Positions 25,284 to 36,787 of a stretch of 64,000 nt of DNA are shown piece after piece. Below the pieces are notes generated by a model. It searched no databases and was not told the DNA's origin. It saw only the letters and a program-made list of their open reading frames with translations. The position numbers and the translations under genes were made by a program. How positions within the stretch are numbered: the stretch's first letter is position 1; every line of letters starts with the position of its first letter. Origin of the DNA: Toxorhynchites rutilus septentrionalis (taxonomy: Eukaryota > Arthropoda > Insecta > Diptera > Culicidae); assembly GCF_029784135.1 (NCBI RefSeq), contig NC_073744.1:73779794-73843793 (forward strand), given 5' to 3'.

Positions 25284-25909
25284 GTTCTCCCCAGGGTTGC
25301 CAATAATATTTTTCAAAAAACTGGAAGATTGCTCTTAAAAAAACTGGACGAAAACTGGATCCCGTGAAATCGTTTTACTTTAAGAAGTTCGGCTTTGATT
25401 TATCTAAAATCATGTTTTATGCTTATTCCAATGTCCGAGAAATAGTATTCCTTTCAAAGCGTATAGTAGATCATAAAATAGCGAAATGAACCATGAATTA
25501 ACAATTCGAGTAGATCAAAATAACGTTTTCCACCACTCGAACATTACTGTGAAACAACATTTGAGGATCTTTTCTTCTAAAACCTCTAAAATATATGGTT
25601 TTATTTGGATAAAACTTGAAGAATATCGTATTTTTGCTCGACAATGAGATTAATTGACGTACACGGTTTCTGGTTATAGCTTAATGTATCAAACCTTACC
25701 TGAATTTTCTGTTCTTTTCCTTCTCGAATTTTGCCATTTCTGTAGTATTTTTTGACCATCTTCGTAGCTATTTTTTTCGCACTCATGAAGAATATGAAAT
25801 AAAAAACTTCTCCTGTGAATGACGGATCTCTATAGTAGCAAGTCCGAAAAAGAACATCCCAAAGCCCATAAAGAGAACGGTTGTAAGTTGCTATTTGTGG
25901 CTACTACCT

Positions 25910-26440
25910 AGAGAAACTCTCCACCGCTGCGATTGAAGTTCGATGCAGAGTACGCACGATCGATAACGGAACATATCGCCGGGAATATTGGATTTAGAGG
26001 AGCTCTCGGTTACCTTCTCAGGTTATCAAAAAATAACTTTCCTCTGTTCCGCGCGATGCATAATATCTTCAGGATTCTAGAGGAGTTCTCTCGGATTCTC
26101 AGGTTTCCAAAAGATAACTCTCCCCTTCCAGATTAGAGTTCGATATATCGCCGGTCCGATTAGTTTTAGAGTTCTTCTGGTTATCTTTCCAGGTTATCTA
26201 TTAATAACTCTCCACCGTCGCGAATGGAGTTCTATGAAGAGTATACGCTATGAATAACACCGGGATGATTAATTTACGAGAAGTTCTCTCAGTTACCTTC
26301 TAAGGTTTACCACAGTTGATTTTCCATCGTTGCGATTGGATTTCGATAAGAAAATAGGCGGTAAATAATAGAATGTATAGCCGATCCAATTAATTGTACA
26401 GGTTTTCCTTTTCAGGATACCTAAAAATAATCGTTCCCGC
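25910..26440. repeat. Minisatellite with ~90-120 bp units inside the hAT-type element
   Basis: Four to five degenerate units begin AACTCTCCACCGYTGCGATT or similar (near 25914, 26032, 26115, 26208 and 26319) and contain ATATCGCCGGxxxGATTAGTTT and CTCGGTTACCTTCTCAGGTT-like blocks. No coding sequence. Confidence 0.6.
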
Positions 26441-26743
26441 ACGTTGTAACACATGAGATTTTCGGAGTTTCATTTCGTCAAATGGTCGATTGATGTAAAC
26501 GGAAGGAAGATTACTTGGTTTTCATATTCATATCAATTAAAAATATGGAACACATTGAGACTATGATCTTCTGAGCTTTAGAATGATTTTGAAGACCTAT
26601 CACGTCTAATGCTAAGACGTTATATAAACTCAAAGCCAGCATAGCACGCGGGCTCTATGAATTTTGGGTATTTTTTTATTTTGTTATGGACAATGCAGAT
26701 TGGTCTGAACTTCAGAATGTTTTGGAGGACCTAGAACATATAA

Positions 26744-27520
<777 letters not shown>

Positions 27521-27836
27521 TATTTATATAAACTCAAAGACATTGTAGCACGTTGCTGCTTGGTAAGACACACCACGCACTGCGCGCTAACCGTATTGAT
27601 TTTCGGATGTAGGAGAAAAATAACACTGAGAGTACGTAAGAAGAGAAAAGACGGGTGGGTAATGTCGGGGACATAACCGGAGTGACGTAGGACTCTACAA
27701 AGGGGACAGCTTTTGTTAAATATATATTTTAAATATATTGTTTTATTTTCTTCTCCTACGTGATAGGTAGATAGATAGGTATCTACCTGAAAAATGGATT
27801 AGTTTACTGTTTACTTTTTATGAATATGTTGATGGT

Positions 27837-27856
27837 TCTGAAAAGAACCTTTGGTG
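27837..27856 (-). terminator. Histone mRNA 3' stem-loop (minus strand)
   Basis: The minus strand reads AAAGGTTCTTTTCAGAACC, a 6-bp stem (GGTTCT/AGAACC) with TTTC loop, which is the canonical form of replication-dependent histone 3' ends. It lies downstream of the decayed H2A copy at 28080-28310 on the same strand. Confidence 0.7.
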
Positions 27857-28079
27857 TTGTGTTTTTGTTATCACTCAATATTCCCATCTTGTTCGGTTAA
27901 ACCTTCCTGTTTAGCTATTGCGTTTGCCACTCGCCACAGCTTTCACGGTTGGAAAATTTCTTCCCATCCAGCTTGTGACATGTTGTTCAGTAAATTACAT
28001 TTAATGCGACGTGCTGGAGAAACACTTTGCCACTCACTGAAACTAATTGTTGCCTTGATGAGCGCCGAACCGAAGCTGC

Positions 28080-28310
28080 TCTGTTCTTGATGCGGGTTTT
28101 CTGATTGTCGCGAGCAGCTTTGCATGCCAACTCGAGCACTCCGACGACCGAAACTCTATAATCGCTGCTCTATAATCCGTTTGGTCTAGTTACCCTTGCG
28201 GAGCAATCAGTGAATGCGACCAACAGGGAACTGGAGACCTGCACGGTTCGAGTGAGACTTTGCCTTTCCCTTAACTTGTTCTCCTTTATTATGTCCACGA
28301 TGCCGATGCC
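28080..28310 (-). pseudogene. Histone H2A pseudogene, copy A
   Basis: The minus-strand translation gives [20 protein letters not shown], then IH, a stop, LLRKGN and a second stop. Further on, in another frame, it gives KAARDNQKTRI. These are the basic N-terminal tail, the start of the histone fold and the ARDNKKTRI segment of H2A. The start codon is lost (MSG replaced), the middle of the fold is deleted or scrambled, and no docking domain is recognisable. A good histone stem-loop follows at 27837-27856. Copy C (29690-29815) is a second relic. It is non-functional and sits inside the hAT-type element. Confidence 0.75.
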
Positions 28311-28494
28311 GTACAACCACACGGGTTTACGGTTTGAAAGAAAATAAGATATTTTTTTGGGGTCCGCGTGTTTTATACTCTAGCGGTACAAACTCACAGG
28401 ATAGAGACAAATCGGCAGACTCAGCCAGAGGGGCGAGTCCAACGAGACGAACGAATGAGCGTTAAAAGGGAGCGATGGCAAAAAAATACATTCA

Positions 28495-28556
28495 TTACGA
28501 TTTGTTCGCTCGTTGGATTCACATGCAGGCTTAAAAGGGTCCTTTTCAGGATCACC
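28495..28556 (+). pseudogene. Possible histone H3 3' end with stem-loop (plus strand)
   Basis: A histone-type stem-loop (GGTCCTTTTCAGGATC, one G-T wobble) lies at about 28539-28554 on the plus strand. Just upstream, GCTCGTTGGATTCACATGCA then GGCTTAA reads ARWIHMQA-stop, similar to the H3 terminus ARRIRGERA-stop. Divergent orientation to H2A copy A is typical of histone repeats. The stem-loop is convincing; the H3 identity is weak. Confidence 0.4.
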
Positions 28557-28582
28557 AAATTATCTTCAATCTAAAGAGTTTA

Positions 28583-28745
28583 TTGTTTTGTTATCACTCG
28601 ATATCCCCATCTTGTTCAGCTAAACCTTTCTGTTTAGCGATTGCATTTGCCACTCGCCACAGCTTTCACAGTTGGAAAATTTCTTCCCATCCAGCTTGTG
28701 ACATATTTTACAGTAAATTACATTCAATGGCACGTCGCATTACCA
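28583..28745 (-). repeat. Partial duplicate of the H2A 3' flank
   Basis: 28583-28740 matches 27866-28010 almost base for base (TTGTTATCACTCRATATYCC, GCCACTCGCCACAGCTTTCA, GGAAAATTTCTTCCCATCCA). Only the 3' flank of the histone relic was duplicated here; no H2A coding part follows. Confidence 0.7.
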
Positions 28746-29043
28746 CCACTCATTATCGGATTGGAGGTAATTTTAACCTGTAATTGAACATTTGCGATGA
28801 CAGTGGTACAGTGTCAACTTTCAATGTGGGGTCATAATTTGGACCCCGAACTCTATGTTTACAAAAATGTCCAACTAAATATGTCGCATTACAGGTCCGT
28901 CCAATTAGCTAAATGTCGAGATAAGTGTAAATTACTGTACTTTCAATCTAGAAGCAATTTAAGAATTGGTGAAAATCAATAAGCTCAGAACAACTGCCAA
29001 ATTCACATACTCATCAGATCGTGGCAAACAAATTATGAAAAAA

Positions 29044-29316
29044 ATGACGGCGCCAGTGGTTGTGTGGTTAGCGTAACAGCCTCACAATCCGATCGGTCTG
29101 GGTTCAATCCCAGCTGGCGTCGTTGGGATTTTCTGAGGCGAAAAATCTCTGGTTACGTCTTCCTTCGGAGGGGAAGTAAAAGAAGTTGGCCCGGCTCATG
29201 AGTTGTTGAGTCTGATAGGTAGGAACAGGTGAAGTCGCCTCCCTGATGTCGGTGATTGGCACTGAAGTGGCGGAAATAGGCCGACGAAAAATAAGCGAAG
29301 ATAAAAAAAAAAAAAA
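29044..29316 (+). mobile_element. tRNA-derived SINE, family B
   Basis: The tRNA-like head (A box TTGTGTGGTTAGCGTAAC, B box GGGTTCAATCCCAG) is followed by a body of ~200 nt and an A-rich tail (29303-29316). The TSD AATTATGAAAAAA (13 bp) is at 29031-29043 and 29317-29329, a clean retroposition footprint. The body differs from family A. Confidence 0.85.
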
Positions 29317-29416
29317 AATTATGAAAAAATCAATTTGTGTTTTATTATTATTTTGGATAATGTTTTAGAAAGCATTGAACTGTATTTCCTAAACTCTTTT
29401 TTGGAAGGATTAATGA

Positions 29417-29436
29417 CCCTGAAAAGCGCCTTTTTT
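29417..29436 (-). terminator. Degenerate histone 3' stem-loop downstream of H2A copy C
   Basis: The minus strand reads AAAGGCGCTTTTCAGGGTC. The loop TTTC and flanks are kept but two stem pairs are broken. Confidence 0.45.
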
Positions 29437-29689
29437 TATGGAATGGTTCCAATTTAGAAAACTTAGTACTCGTGGTTTTGAAAAAAAAACCATTTCGAAC
29501 GCCCTCGATGCCGCCTTGTTCTGGATTTGCCACCGAAGCAGTTTGTATAAAGAACAAACTTTTTTCTTCTGCTACCTGATGCCGTTTTGCGATTGCGTTT
29601 GCCACTCGCCCCTCGCTGCAACTGCCTGTTGTCTTGATGTCCACCGAACCGAATGTGTTCTGTTCCGAATGCGGGTTTTCTTATCGTCG

Positions 29690-29815
29690 CGAGCACTGGT
29701 GCACTGGTACTAACGCGCTCGGCCTAGCTACCCTTGCGGGGAACTCCAGATCAACACGGTTCGAGCGGGATTTTGCCTTTCCCTTCACTTTTCCTCCTTT
29801 ACCATGTCCAGACAT
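29690..29815 (-). pseudogene. Histone H2A pseudogene, copy C
   Basis: Starting at an ATG at 29815 (minus), the frame reads MSGHGKGGKVKGKAKSRS, which is the H2A N-terminal tail almost intact. It continues through LEFP, then loses frame; RKGS and AERVSTSAPV are found in the next frame, separated by a stop. A segment equivalent to ARDxKKTRI follows, and the rest is unrecognisable. A histone-like stem-loop remnant lies at 29417-29436. As in copy A, the GRIHRLL segment and much of the fold are missing or disrupted. Confidence 0.75.
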
Positions 29816-29894
29816 GGCTGCTTGGGTTGGTTTGTTGATGTGTTGTGATGCGAACCGATGTGGTGTACGGTTTGAATGAGAATGATCGTTACGG

Positions 29895-30082
29895 AAGGAA
29901 GGAAGGTATTGTATTATAGAGACTTTAAACTTTTGCAGTTCATTCGTCTCTAGCCTTGAGAAAGGCCCTTTGAAAACTCTACTCTATTCTACCGCCCTCT
30001 TGCCATGAGAAAGGCACTCGATCCCTCGCCGTCCAGCCCGTCCAGCAACGATGTTGTCCAGTCGGTGTCCACACAAAAAAAA
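29895..30082 (-). mobile_element. 188-bp retroposon with 3' hairpin (longest hairpin-family copy)
   Basis: The TSD GATCGTTACGG is at 29884-29894 and 30083-30093. On the minus strand a ~100-nt GC-rich 5' part is followed by AAGGGCCTTTCTCAAGGCTA, then AGACGAATGAACTGCAAAAG, then TTTAAAGTCTCTATAATACA, and a (CCTT)n tail. The GAGAC...GTCTC arms form the hairpin shared with the other copies. No clear pol III boxes were seen. Confidence 0.7.
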
Positions 30083-30329
30083 GATCGTTACGGCAGCGGA
30101 GCGGGGATTTTTAAGCTGACTGGCTGGCTCGAGAATTACGCATGTGTGAGACTGCGACCAATGTTTCGTTCTTTTTTTTCTTTTTCCTTTCCAATCGCGC
30201 TTCATTCTATTTCGCTGCTGCTCTGGTTGCCCGTTTTGGTCGGTACGATTTGAGGAGCACAAAATGGACCAATCAAAAATGGGCAAATAGTGCATTTTGA
30301 CAATGCTTGATATTTCACAATTATTCAAT

Positions 30330-30537
30330 TATTTATCTCAAGAAAAATGAAATGTTATTCGCTATGATAGATGCGTAGATATATTTCCTATCAATTGATG
30401 TAAAAACCATTGCGATCTATTCAGAAATGCTCGAGTTATAAGCGTTCCAAATCTTGCATTTTTCCTACTTGTTCAGTGCCTAGATTTCCATTTCACCCCC
30501 TATATCTTCCGGTTAGACGTAGTCCTACGTCAAAACA
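30330..30537 (+). repeat. X-family repeat, right part
   Basis: It matches 12170-12357 (ATTTCCTATCAATTRATG, AAATGCTCGAGTTATAA) and ends in the palindrome GACGTAGTCCTACGTC at 30516-30531. Confidence 0.55.
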
Positions 30538-30799
30538 TACACTGTGGATCGATCGAACGAAAAATGTCAAAAAAACAAAATTGACCAAGGAATAGGAAGG
30601 GTGAGGGAGAATGTTTATGCATAATGAATATATTTTACAAAAACTTGATAAAATGAAGCAACCATATAAAAAAACTGGATAAAACTGGACAATATTTCAA
30701 AAAACTGGAAGATTTCAGGGTTTCACTGTTTAACTGGATCGAGGAAAAAAGACTGGAAGAATCCAGTTTAAACTGGACATTGGCAACGCTGGTTCTCCC

Positions 30800-33700
30800 A
30801 GTATTCGTGCATTAATTCTCCAGTCCGCGCTCTTTTTTTCCTGCATTCTCTGAGCACATAATATAGATGCCAGATGTGAAGACATGTTTTCGTTGTCAAG
30901 ACATTTAATTTTGTGAAAACATACTGAGGTCATTTCAAAGTATGTGAAAACAATTGTTTGTGTGATTTATCGAACATGATTTGGAAAAATAGTGATGGTT
31001 TGCTCATTTTGTTCATTATGATTATATTTGAAGACATTTATTCGTGCCATGCAGAGATATTTGAAAAAATCATCTGGCATCCCTCACATACAAGCTATTT
31101 CTCTCGTGAGAATGTTTACGGCCGAAAGCGAGCAAATTGCCCCGATTGAAGGTATGCCATCATGCCCAAAGATAATCTGATGCGGAAAATATCAAATTGA
31201 GAAGGAAATGAATCCTTTCTTACTCCTTTCATCTGAGATATTCACTGGGAACTCGACTCAATAAAAATGACCCACAATTATCGCCTCTGAATCGGTTTCA
31301 AGCAACAAAAACCTTATAGAAATCATGTAGAAAATTACATCGAAAATTGCTTCCAAAGAAAAAACAAATGTAAAACATGCATGGTAGGATTCTATCATTG
31401 ACTAGCACGATTGCCTGTAATCATTGCATTTCTATTCTTGCTGGTTTACGAAAAAATCAGGCGGGTCAAATTGCCCGGCAGGCGCGTTTTAGACACATCA
31501 CCTCTACATTCTTCACCACTTTAGGTCGATTTAGAAGGTGTCCCTTCAATAACTTCGAGAGACGGCAATTTTCTTTCCAAAGTGTCAATCAATCGATGAC
31601 AATTGATCAAAATTTTTGACGTTCTCATAAATAACCCGCGTGCAGCAAATCTTTCGCGTTCGCGTCACGAATCGGGGAACTCGTTAGTCTCTAGATAATG
31701 CCGGAAATCACATTTTGCTTCTTCCTTCGGCGGGGGGAGGCCCACGGCCAGCGGACGAAAAGAAAACAAGGAAGTACAACACAACAGAAGAGGAGGAATG
31801 GGTGTATTTTCTTTAAAGCTGTCCGGTTTCTTGCTACTACCCTGAGACACAAGGCGTTGATTACATTCGAAGTAATTCGATTAGGTCCCTGCGGAGTGGG
31901 TGACGGGGGACGGAAAGAAGGAAATGTAGCGTTTGCACCCCGCGAAAAACCATGCCCGCGGGGCCAAATATTGTAGAATTGGCTCCAATTAACGAAAATT
32001 TTCTTCAGCGCTCGGCAGCCGTTAACAATCAATTATTCCGTAAATACCAGTTGTTGGATTTCGACGACTGTGCCTTCGCTCGGTGGCTTTCCTCTCCTCG
32101 GCGGGAAGCTGCTCGAGGAAGAAATAGATTAAGAAATTAAGTGCTCGTTTCATGTGCTGGAATTCTTATTATTTAATTAAATCAATTTGGCTTTTCTTCT
32201 CGCCTCGGTCGTGACCTCTCGTCATTGGCGCTCCGTCATCGAATCCCGCGTGATGTTGTATTCATCCATGAATGAACTTCGCGGTGGGGCGGAGATTGGC
32301 TCGTATTCGCATACCAAATTTTCAATTTTCTACCGTGTGAGCAACCCGCCTGTGCTTTGTCTGTCATCGGGTAACCAAAAATATTATTTTTGTTTCCGTC
32401 ACTTTTCGTTTCCGACGCACCTGTCGCACAATGGAGCAGATCCCGCGCTGGTGGCCTTATCCAATCTGTTCATGTATTTTTGTCTTATTTTGTGAGCTTC
32501 TCGAACAAATTTTCAAAGCTGGGAAATCGGATAGACGATGAAACCGTGCGGCAAATAAAAAGTTCTGCTATTGGTGATTTGGAAAAGAGCCAGTGAAAAG
32601 GCCACGAACGTTAACGATAAGTTGCACTTAATTAGCAGATCAAGGAAGCTCAATACATCACTATGAATGAAAAGATGATTTCCAAGAAAAACAAGTCCCA
32701 ACCATAACCCGACAACAGTTGTCACACCCACTAAGTTTGAGCAACAATATGAAAAATTAACGCCTGATCTCCTTCAAAAGAAATTCGTTCACTACGTAAC
32801 GTAAACAATTTAATTTTGATTAGATTTAATCTCTGCACTCTTTTCTTTTTCTCTTCGTATACTTGTTCCCTCTCGAACACAGGTGAATCTTTCACCGCTT
32901 CCATTCGATTAAACCCTAATTGCCTTATTTCAGTAACTTCGAAATTGATTGAAATATTTGGATCGGTCGGGCGGCACCGGTAGATCTCATCTTCGGGTTT
33001 TCATCCCCACACAACCAACCAGCTTCAGTTTTAAGCTCCAATTTTGTTTGCTCCCCCTTAGAGATTCTTCAAACAGAGCGCGCAGTAAACGATCCCAAGC
33101 GCGCTTCGGAGGAACCTGTTGGGAAGATCAAAGTTTTGCTTTTGTACTGGTGTCCCGTGTTTGCCCCCCCCCCATAATACCGATATTAGAACGGAACGGT
33201 TGATAGAATTGCCGTTTGGTTTCGTGGGTACTCGGTGCACCACGTCATCGCTTGCATGAGTAGAGATTTTGTGCACAGCGTTTTTTTCTGGAGATGTTAA
33301 GTTGCTGAAACCGACCATACGCCCGCCCGGACTTTGTTCATTGATTAGTTTTTGTCGCGTATCATCTTTGGGGTGGTTCTCCAATCCCAAACATAACGGA
33401 TCAAAAAAGAAAATAAGAAGAAAAATATTAATATTGGACCGTTTTCAGTTCGTTCAATCATGTGCGACGAAAGATGGAAAAAAAACGCTGTTACTCCAAT
33501 TTCCAGCCGTCCAGGGATCGTGGGAACTTTGTTTGATGCCGTTGCGGGAGGACCCGTTTGAGTGGAGGCCAAAATTTGCATACTCTCGATGTTTCTCCAT
33601 CATTCACTCCCGCTCAGTCGGTGAAGCATCCGGCAGTCGTAATTTCTGCTTGCTTCTATCCCAGAACTCATTCGAGACGAGGAAGAAATTTATACTTCTT

Positions 33701-34130
33701 CAACTTCGGAGCGAGGGGCAGCCCGACAAACTGATGGAAGGGGTCAATATCGGGTCGAACCGATCTGTCAATCAAACTGCAGGCCGTCGCCGCCGCTGAC
33801 GAGTCGAACCTCGACCCGGACGATTGTTATCGCTGCAATTTCAATCTAATTCAGACCTAATTTATTGCGAAGCACTTCACCATCAGCGGCACAATTCCAG
33901 TTGGAGAAGCTTCTTCTGTCCGTTAGGAGATAAGTTTATTTTTACGCTGGCCGGATCGAGCATCGAACAAATCAAAGTAATTGGCCCCGGGAAGAATAGA
34001 ATGGAATGCGCCGAGTGCGAAACGATGACGATTGAATCGGAATCGGTAGCTCGAAAAGCATCACTGCCAATGCGATAGTTGATAGCCTTTTGACCCGAGC
34101 TCTACTTCTCCCGGGAGCAGGGATGCCAGA
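30800..34130. other. Host-like non-repetitive island
   Basis: No TE family was recognised. Short TAATTAA/TTAATTAAA homeodomain-type sites occur near 32175. The longest frame (33269-33799, 176 codons) has no recognisable domain and is not called. It is a candidate for intronic regulatory sequence. Confidence 0.35.
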
Positions 34131-34139
34131 TCTATGAAA

Positions 34140-34330
34140 ATGTCAATTTTGTTGGCATTTATTCCTGGTATCATGATATTTGAATTCGTTTCTTAAACTG
34201 AATATGGATATGAGCCTAAGATCTTGATTTGGGATAGGTATCTGAATATGTAACTTTGTAAAATGTATTTCAGAATGTGAAATTTTAATCCGAACCCAGA
34301 ATTCTTAACCACAATCTACCGCTAGAATCT
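34140..34330. repeat. Short degenerate heptamer block
   Basis: Motifs such as TTGATTTGGGAT, GAATGTGAAAT and AGAATCT resemble the heptamer satellite family at low density. Confidence 0.35.
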
Positions 34331-34341
34331 CGCACCGCTAT

Positions 34342-35214
34342 GAAAAAAATTGTAATGGGTTGTATCTAGGACACGACCGCAGTTTTCAACGTAGAACTAT
34401 GGAATTATATTATTTAATCCACTTGTTTATCACTTTGGATATTATTTTAGAGTGCATCGAGATTTTTGTAATACCTTTTTAGCTATTTAATTTTTTATTA
34501 CTTCAGTAGACTCGAAAGAGTCGAGTAGAGTCGAAAGCTATCAGCACTTATCGTTTATTTGGTTCAACTCGCATCAGACTTTCACCTTCCCTCTCAGATA
34601 TCGATCACAAACTATGAACCCTTTTGCTCACATATTCCGCTTGAGATGTGATCGAACCCCACAACATGCAACGACTGGAATTTGAAGGCATTCTTTCATG
34701 AAATATCTAAATAAATGCAGTGTATATCTATATTCCAAAATTCTTTGTTGTAGCATACCTCGATCACCTCCTTCACCCGACAAGAAAACAATCCTCTCCC
34801 ACTCGACGCTTTCCGGCAATCATGTTGCTTCGATGACCACCAAACGAGAAGTGATGTGGCTTCAAATCGCGGATAGCATATTTAAACCAAATATGTTGAA
34901 AACGGGCAGAAACGAATGTATCAGTTGCTTGTTATTGACAGCTCTGTTCGGGAATGCACACAAATCGGCAGAACTAATGTATGGGAAAATGGGAATGCTT
35001 CCAGTTTTCATTAATTTAAACTGTTTAGACATTAGTGGATTGTACTGTATAGTATATCAAACAAATCTTAGAGAATTTCCGATTCCATTGGTGTGCAAAG
35101 TATCAGAATTTGTTCGCTGTGAAAATAGTTATTAACGTTTACTTTATTTCATAAAAACGTGACCTGTTTTCTGATTTGGCACCCTTCCTGAAAGACGTAG
35201 TTCTACGTCAAAAT
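34342..35214 (+). repeat. X-family repeat with ~12-bp target duplication
   Basis: TCGCACCGCTAT occurs on both sides (about 34329-34340 and 35214-35225), so this is a bounded insertion. The left end is AATGGGTTGTATCTAGGACA; the right end is the GACGTAGTTCTACGTCAAAA palindrome (35194-35213). The interior matches 23430-23783. It has no coding capacity. Confidence 0.65.
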
Positions 35215-35465
35215 CGCACCGCTATATGCGACATCATTTCATCTACAACTCACTATCGAGCCTCAGAATTTTTTTTCGAGCCACACTGATGTGAGTGTGT
35301 GACATCGACATTAACACTAGATTGCCCACGGAAGTCACTTTGACTGCTTTTAGACAATATAGGTACACATATCTATATACCCGAAATGAAAGGGGGGGAG
35401 GTAATTGCAATTATTGATAAACGCATTTATATGTTGTACAAAAAGTCAACAATCTGAAAAAAAAA

Positions 35466-36430
35466 CAATGGATGGGCTATACCTATGATATAACCACAAG
35501 ATTGACGTAGGACTGCTGTTGGCTTTGTAATCATTTGTGTTTTTTTCAATTAGCAATAATCGCACCTCATTGGGTACGATATCACCGCTGCGCAGAGCTA
35601 TCTTTTGTATGTATTTATTAAACCCTAATTCAATAGGGGAGCTTTTGAGACCTCAATTGAGGAGCATACAAAAATAAAAAAAAATGTAATTCTCAAAATG
35701 TTTGTAAAATATGTAACTATTATTATGCAATGTAGTAACGTAATTGATATAGCTAGTTTAGAATTTGAACTCGAAACGACATTCGAGTAATTATTTTGTA
35801 ATTATTCTTTAGAACTTTTTGAAATAAACTGTTTGAACATTGACCAAAAAAAATTAAACCAGTGAATGAATGAAACAATTATGAATACGAATTTATTTGC
35901 AAACAAATCCCAATTTAGGTCAATTCATGCATTATAGTAGTGGTTATCGCAGCAAATAGTATCAACATTTTGCCTAATCATCAAACAGTATGCGTAGAAG
36001 TTCAGTGAGCTGGCGACATGAAGGGATATATGCAGTCTCGAATAACCGAGCCAAATGCATTTGTACCCGTTTTTGTAGACTGTGTTACCGGAGTGTAAAA
36101 ATGCATGGGGGTATAAAAGTACTGCCGAGATCTGCAATGCCGATTTCCGAAACTTATTGGTTTCGGAATCTGTGTTGGGAAAACACTTTTCGGTTTGCAA
36201 AAATGCAAGCTAGTACAAAAGTACTCGCAGCTTGCATCTCATTTGCAATGTCAATTTCCCCAGGCTCCATAGTTTTGAAATCTGTGTTAGGGAAACATTC
36301 CGATTTGTAGAAACGCAAGCGAGTACAAAAGAACCCACAACTTGCATCTATTTTGCAATGCCGATTTCTCCAGGCTCCATGGTTTTGAAGTCTGTGTTCG
36401 GGAAACATCTATTCATTCCAGCGATGGTAT
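35466..36430 (+). repeat. X-family repeat, left part, with 110-bp minisatellite
   Basis: The left end GGGCTATACCTATGATATAA with GACGTAGGACTG matches 43963 and 34358. About 3.6 tandem ~110-bp units at 36028-36425 carry CAATTTCCCCAGGCTCCATA, GTGTTAGGGAAACATTCCG and GCAAGCGAGTACAAAAG. The right end of the copy appears at 40380-40582, after the LINE insertion. Confidence 0.55.
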
Positions 36431-36787
36431 GAATCAATCGTTGCGCAATCATAACTTTTCATTTATTTATTCATTCATTACTATCAACAGGCCTGAACAT
36501 AAGTGCCCTAATGATACTAATACTACAACATCTAATATCTACCTAAAACTATACCTAACTGGAAAGAGCGGTCAAGTATGCCTTTTTCAAGCTTGCACGA
36601 GATAAGTGAAAGTCATAAAACAAGTAGCAACGGTTGAAAACATGAGACATACTCGATATGGGTTCATTGTAACCGTAATTTGTACGAGAGTGAGGGAGGC
36701 GTAGAAAAGTATGAGAACGCAGGTTACGAAGGCGTAGGTTAAAATTGATCAACTGAAGAAGATCAGCACAGTCAATTTTCGAAGAAA

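Noticed and set aside
33269..33799. 176-codon plus-strand open frame
   Set aside because: No domain, no initiation context and overlapping frames on the other strand. It lies in a host-like island where stops are sparse.
36002..36408. Overlapping minus-strand frames with repeated peptides
   Set aside because: The repetition follows the ~110-bp minisatellite of the X family, not a protein repeat.
36028..36425. CRISPR-like array
   Set aside because: Eukaryotic DNA; the units are contiguous 110-bp tandem repeats without repeat-spacer alternation.
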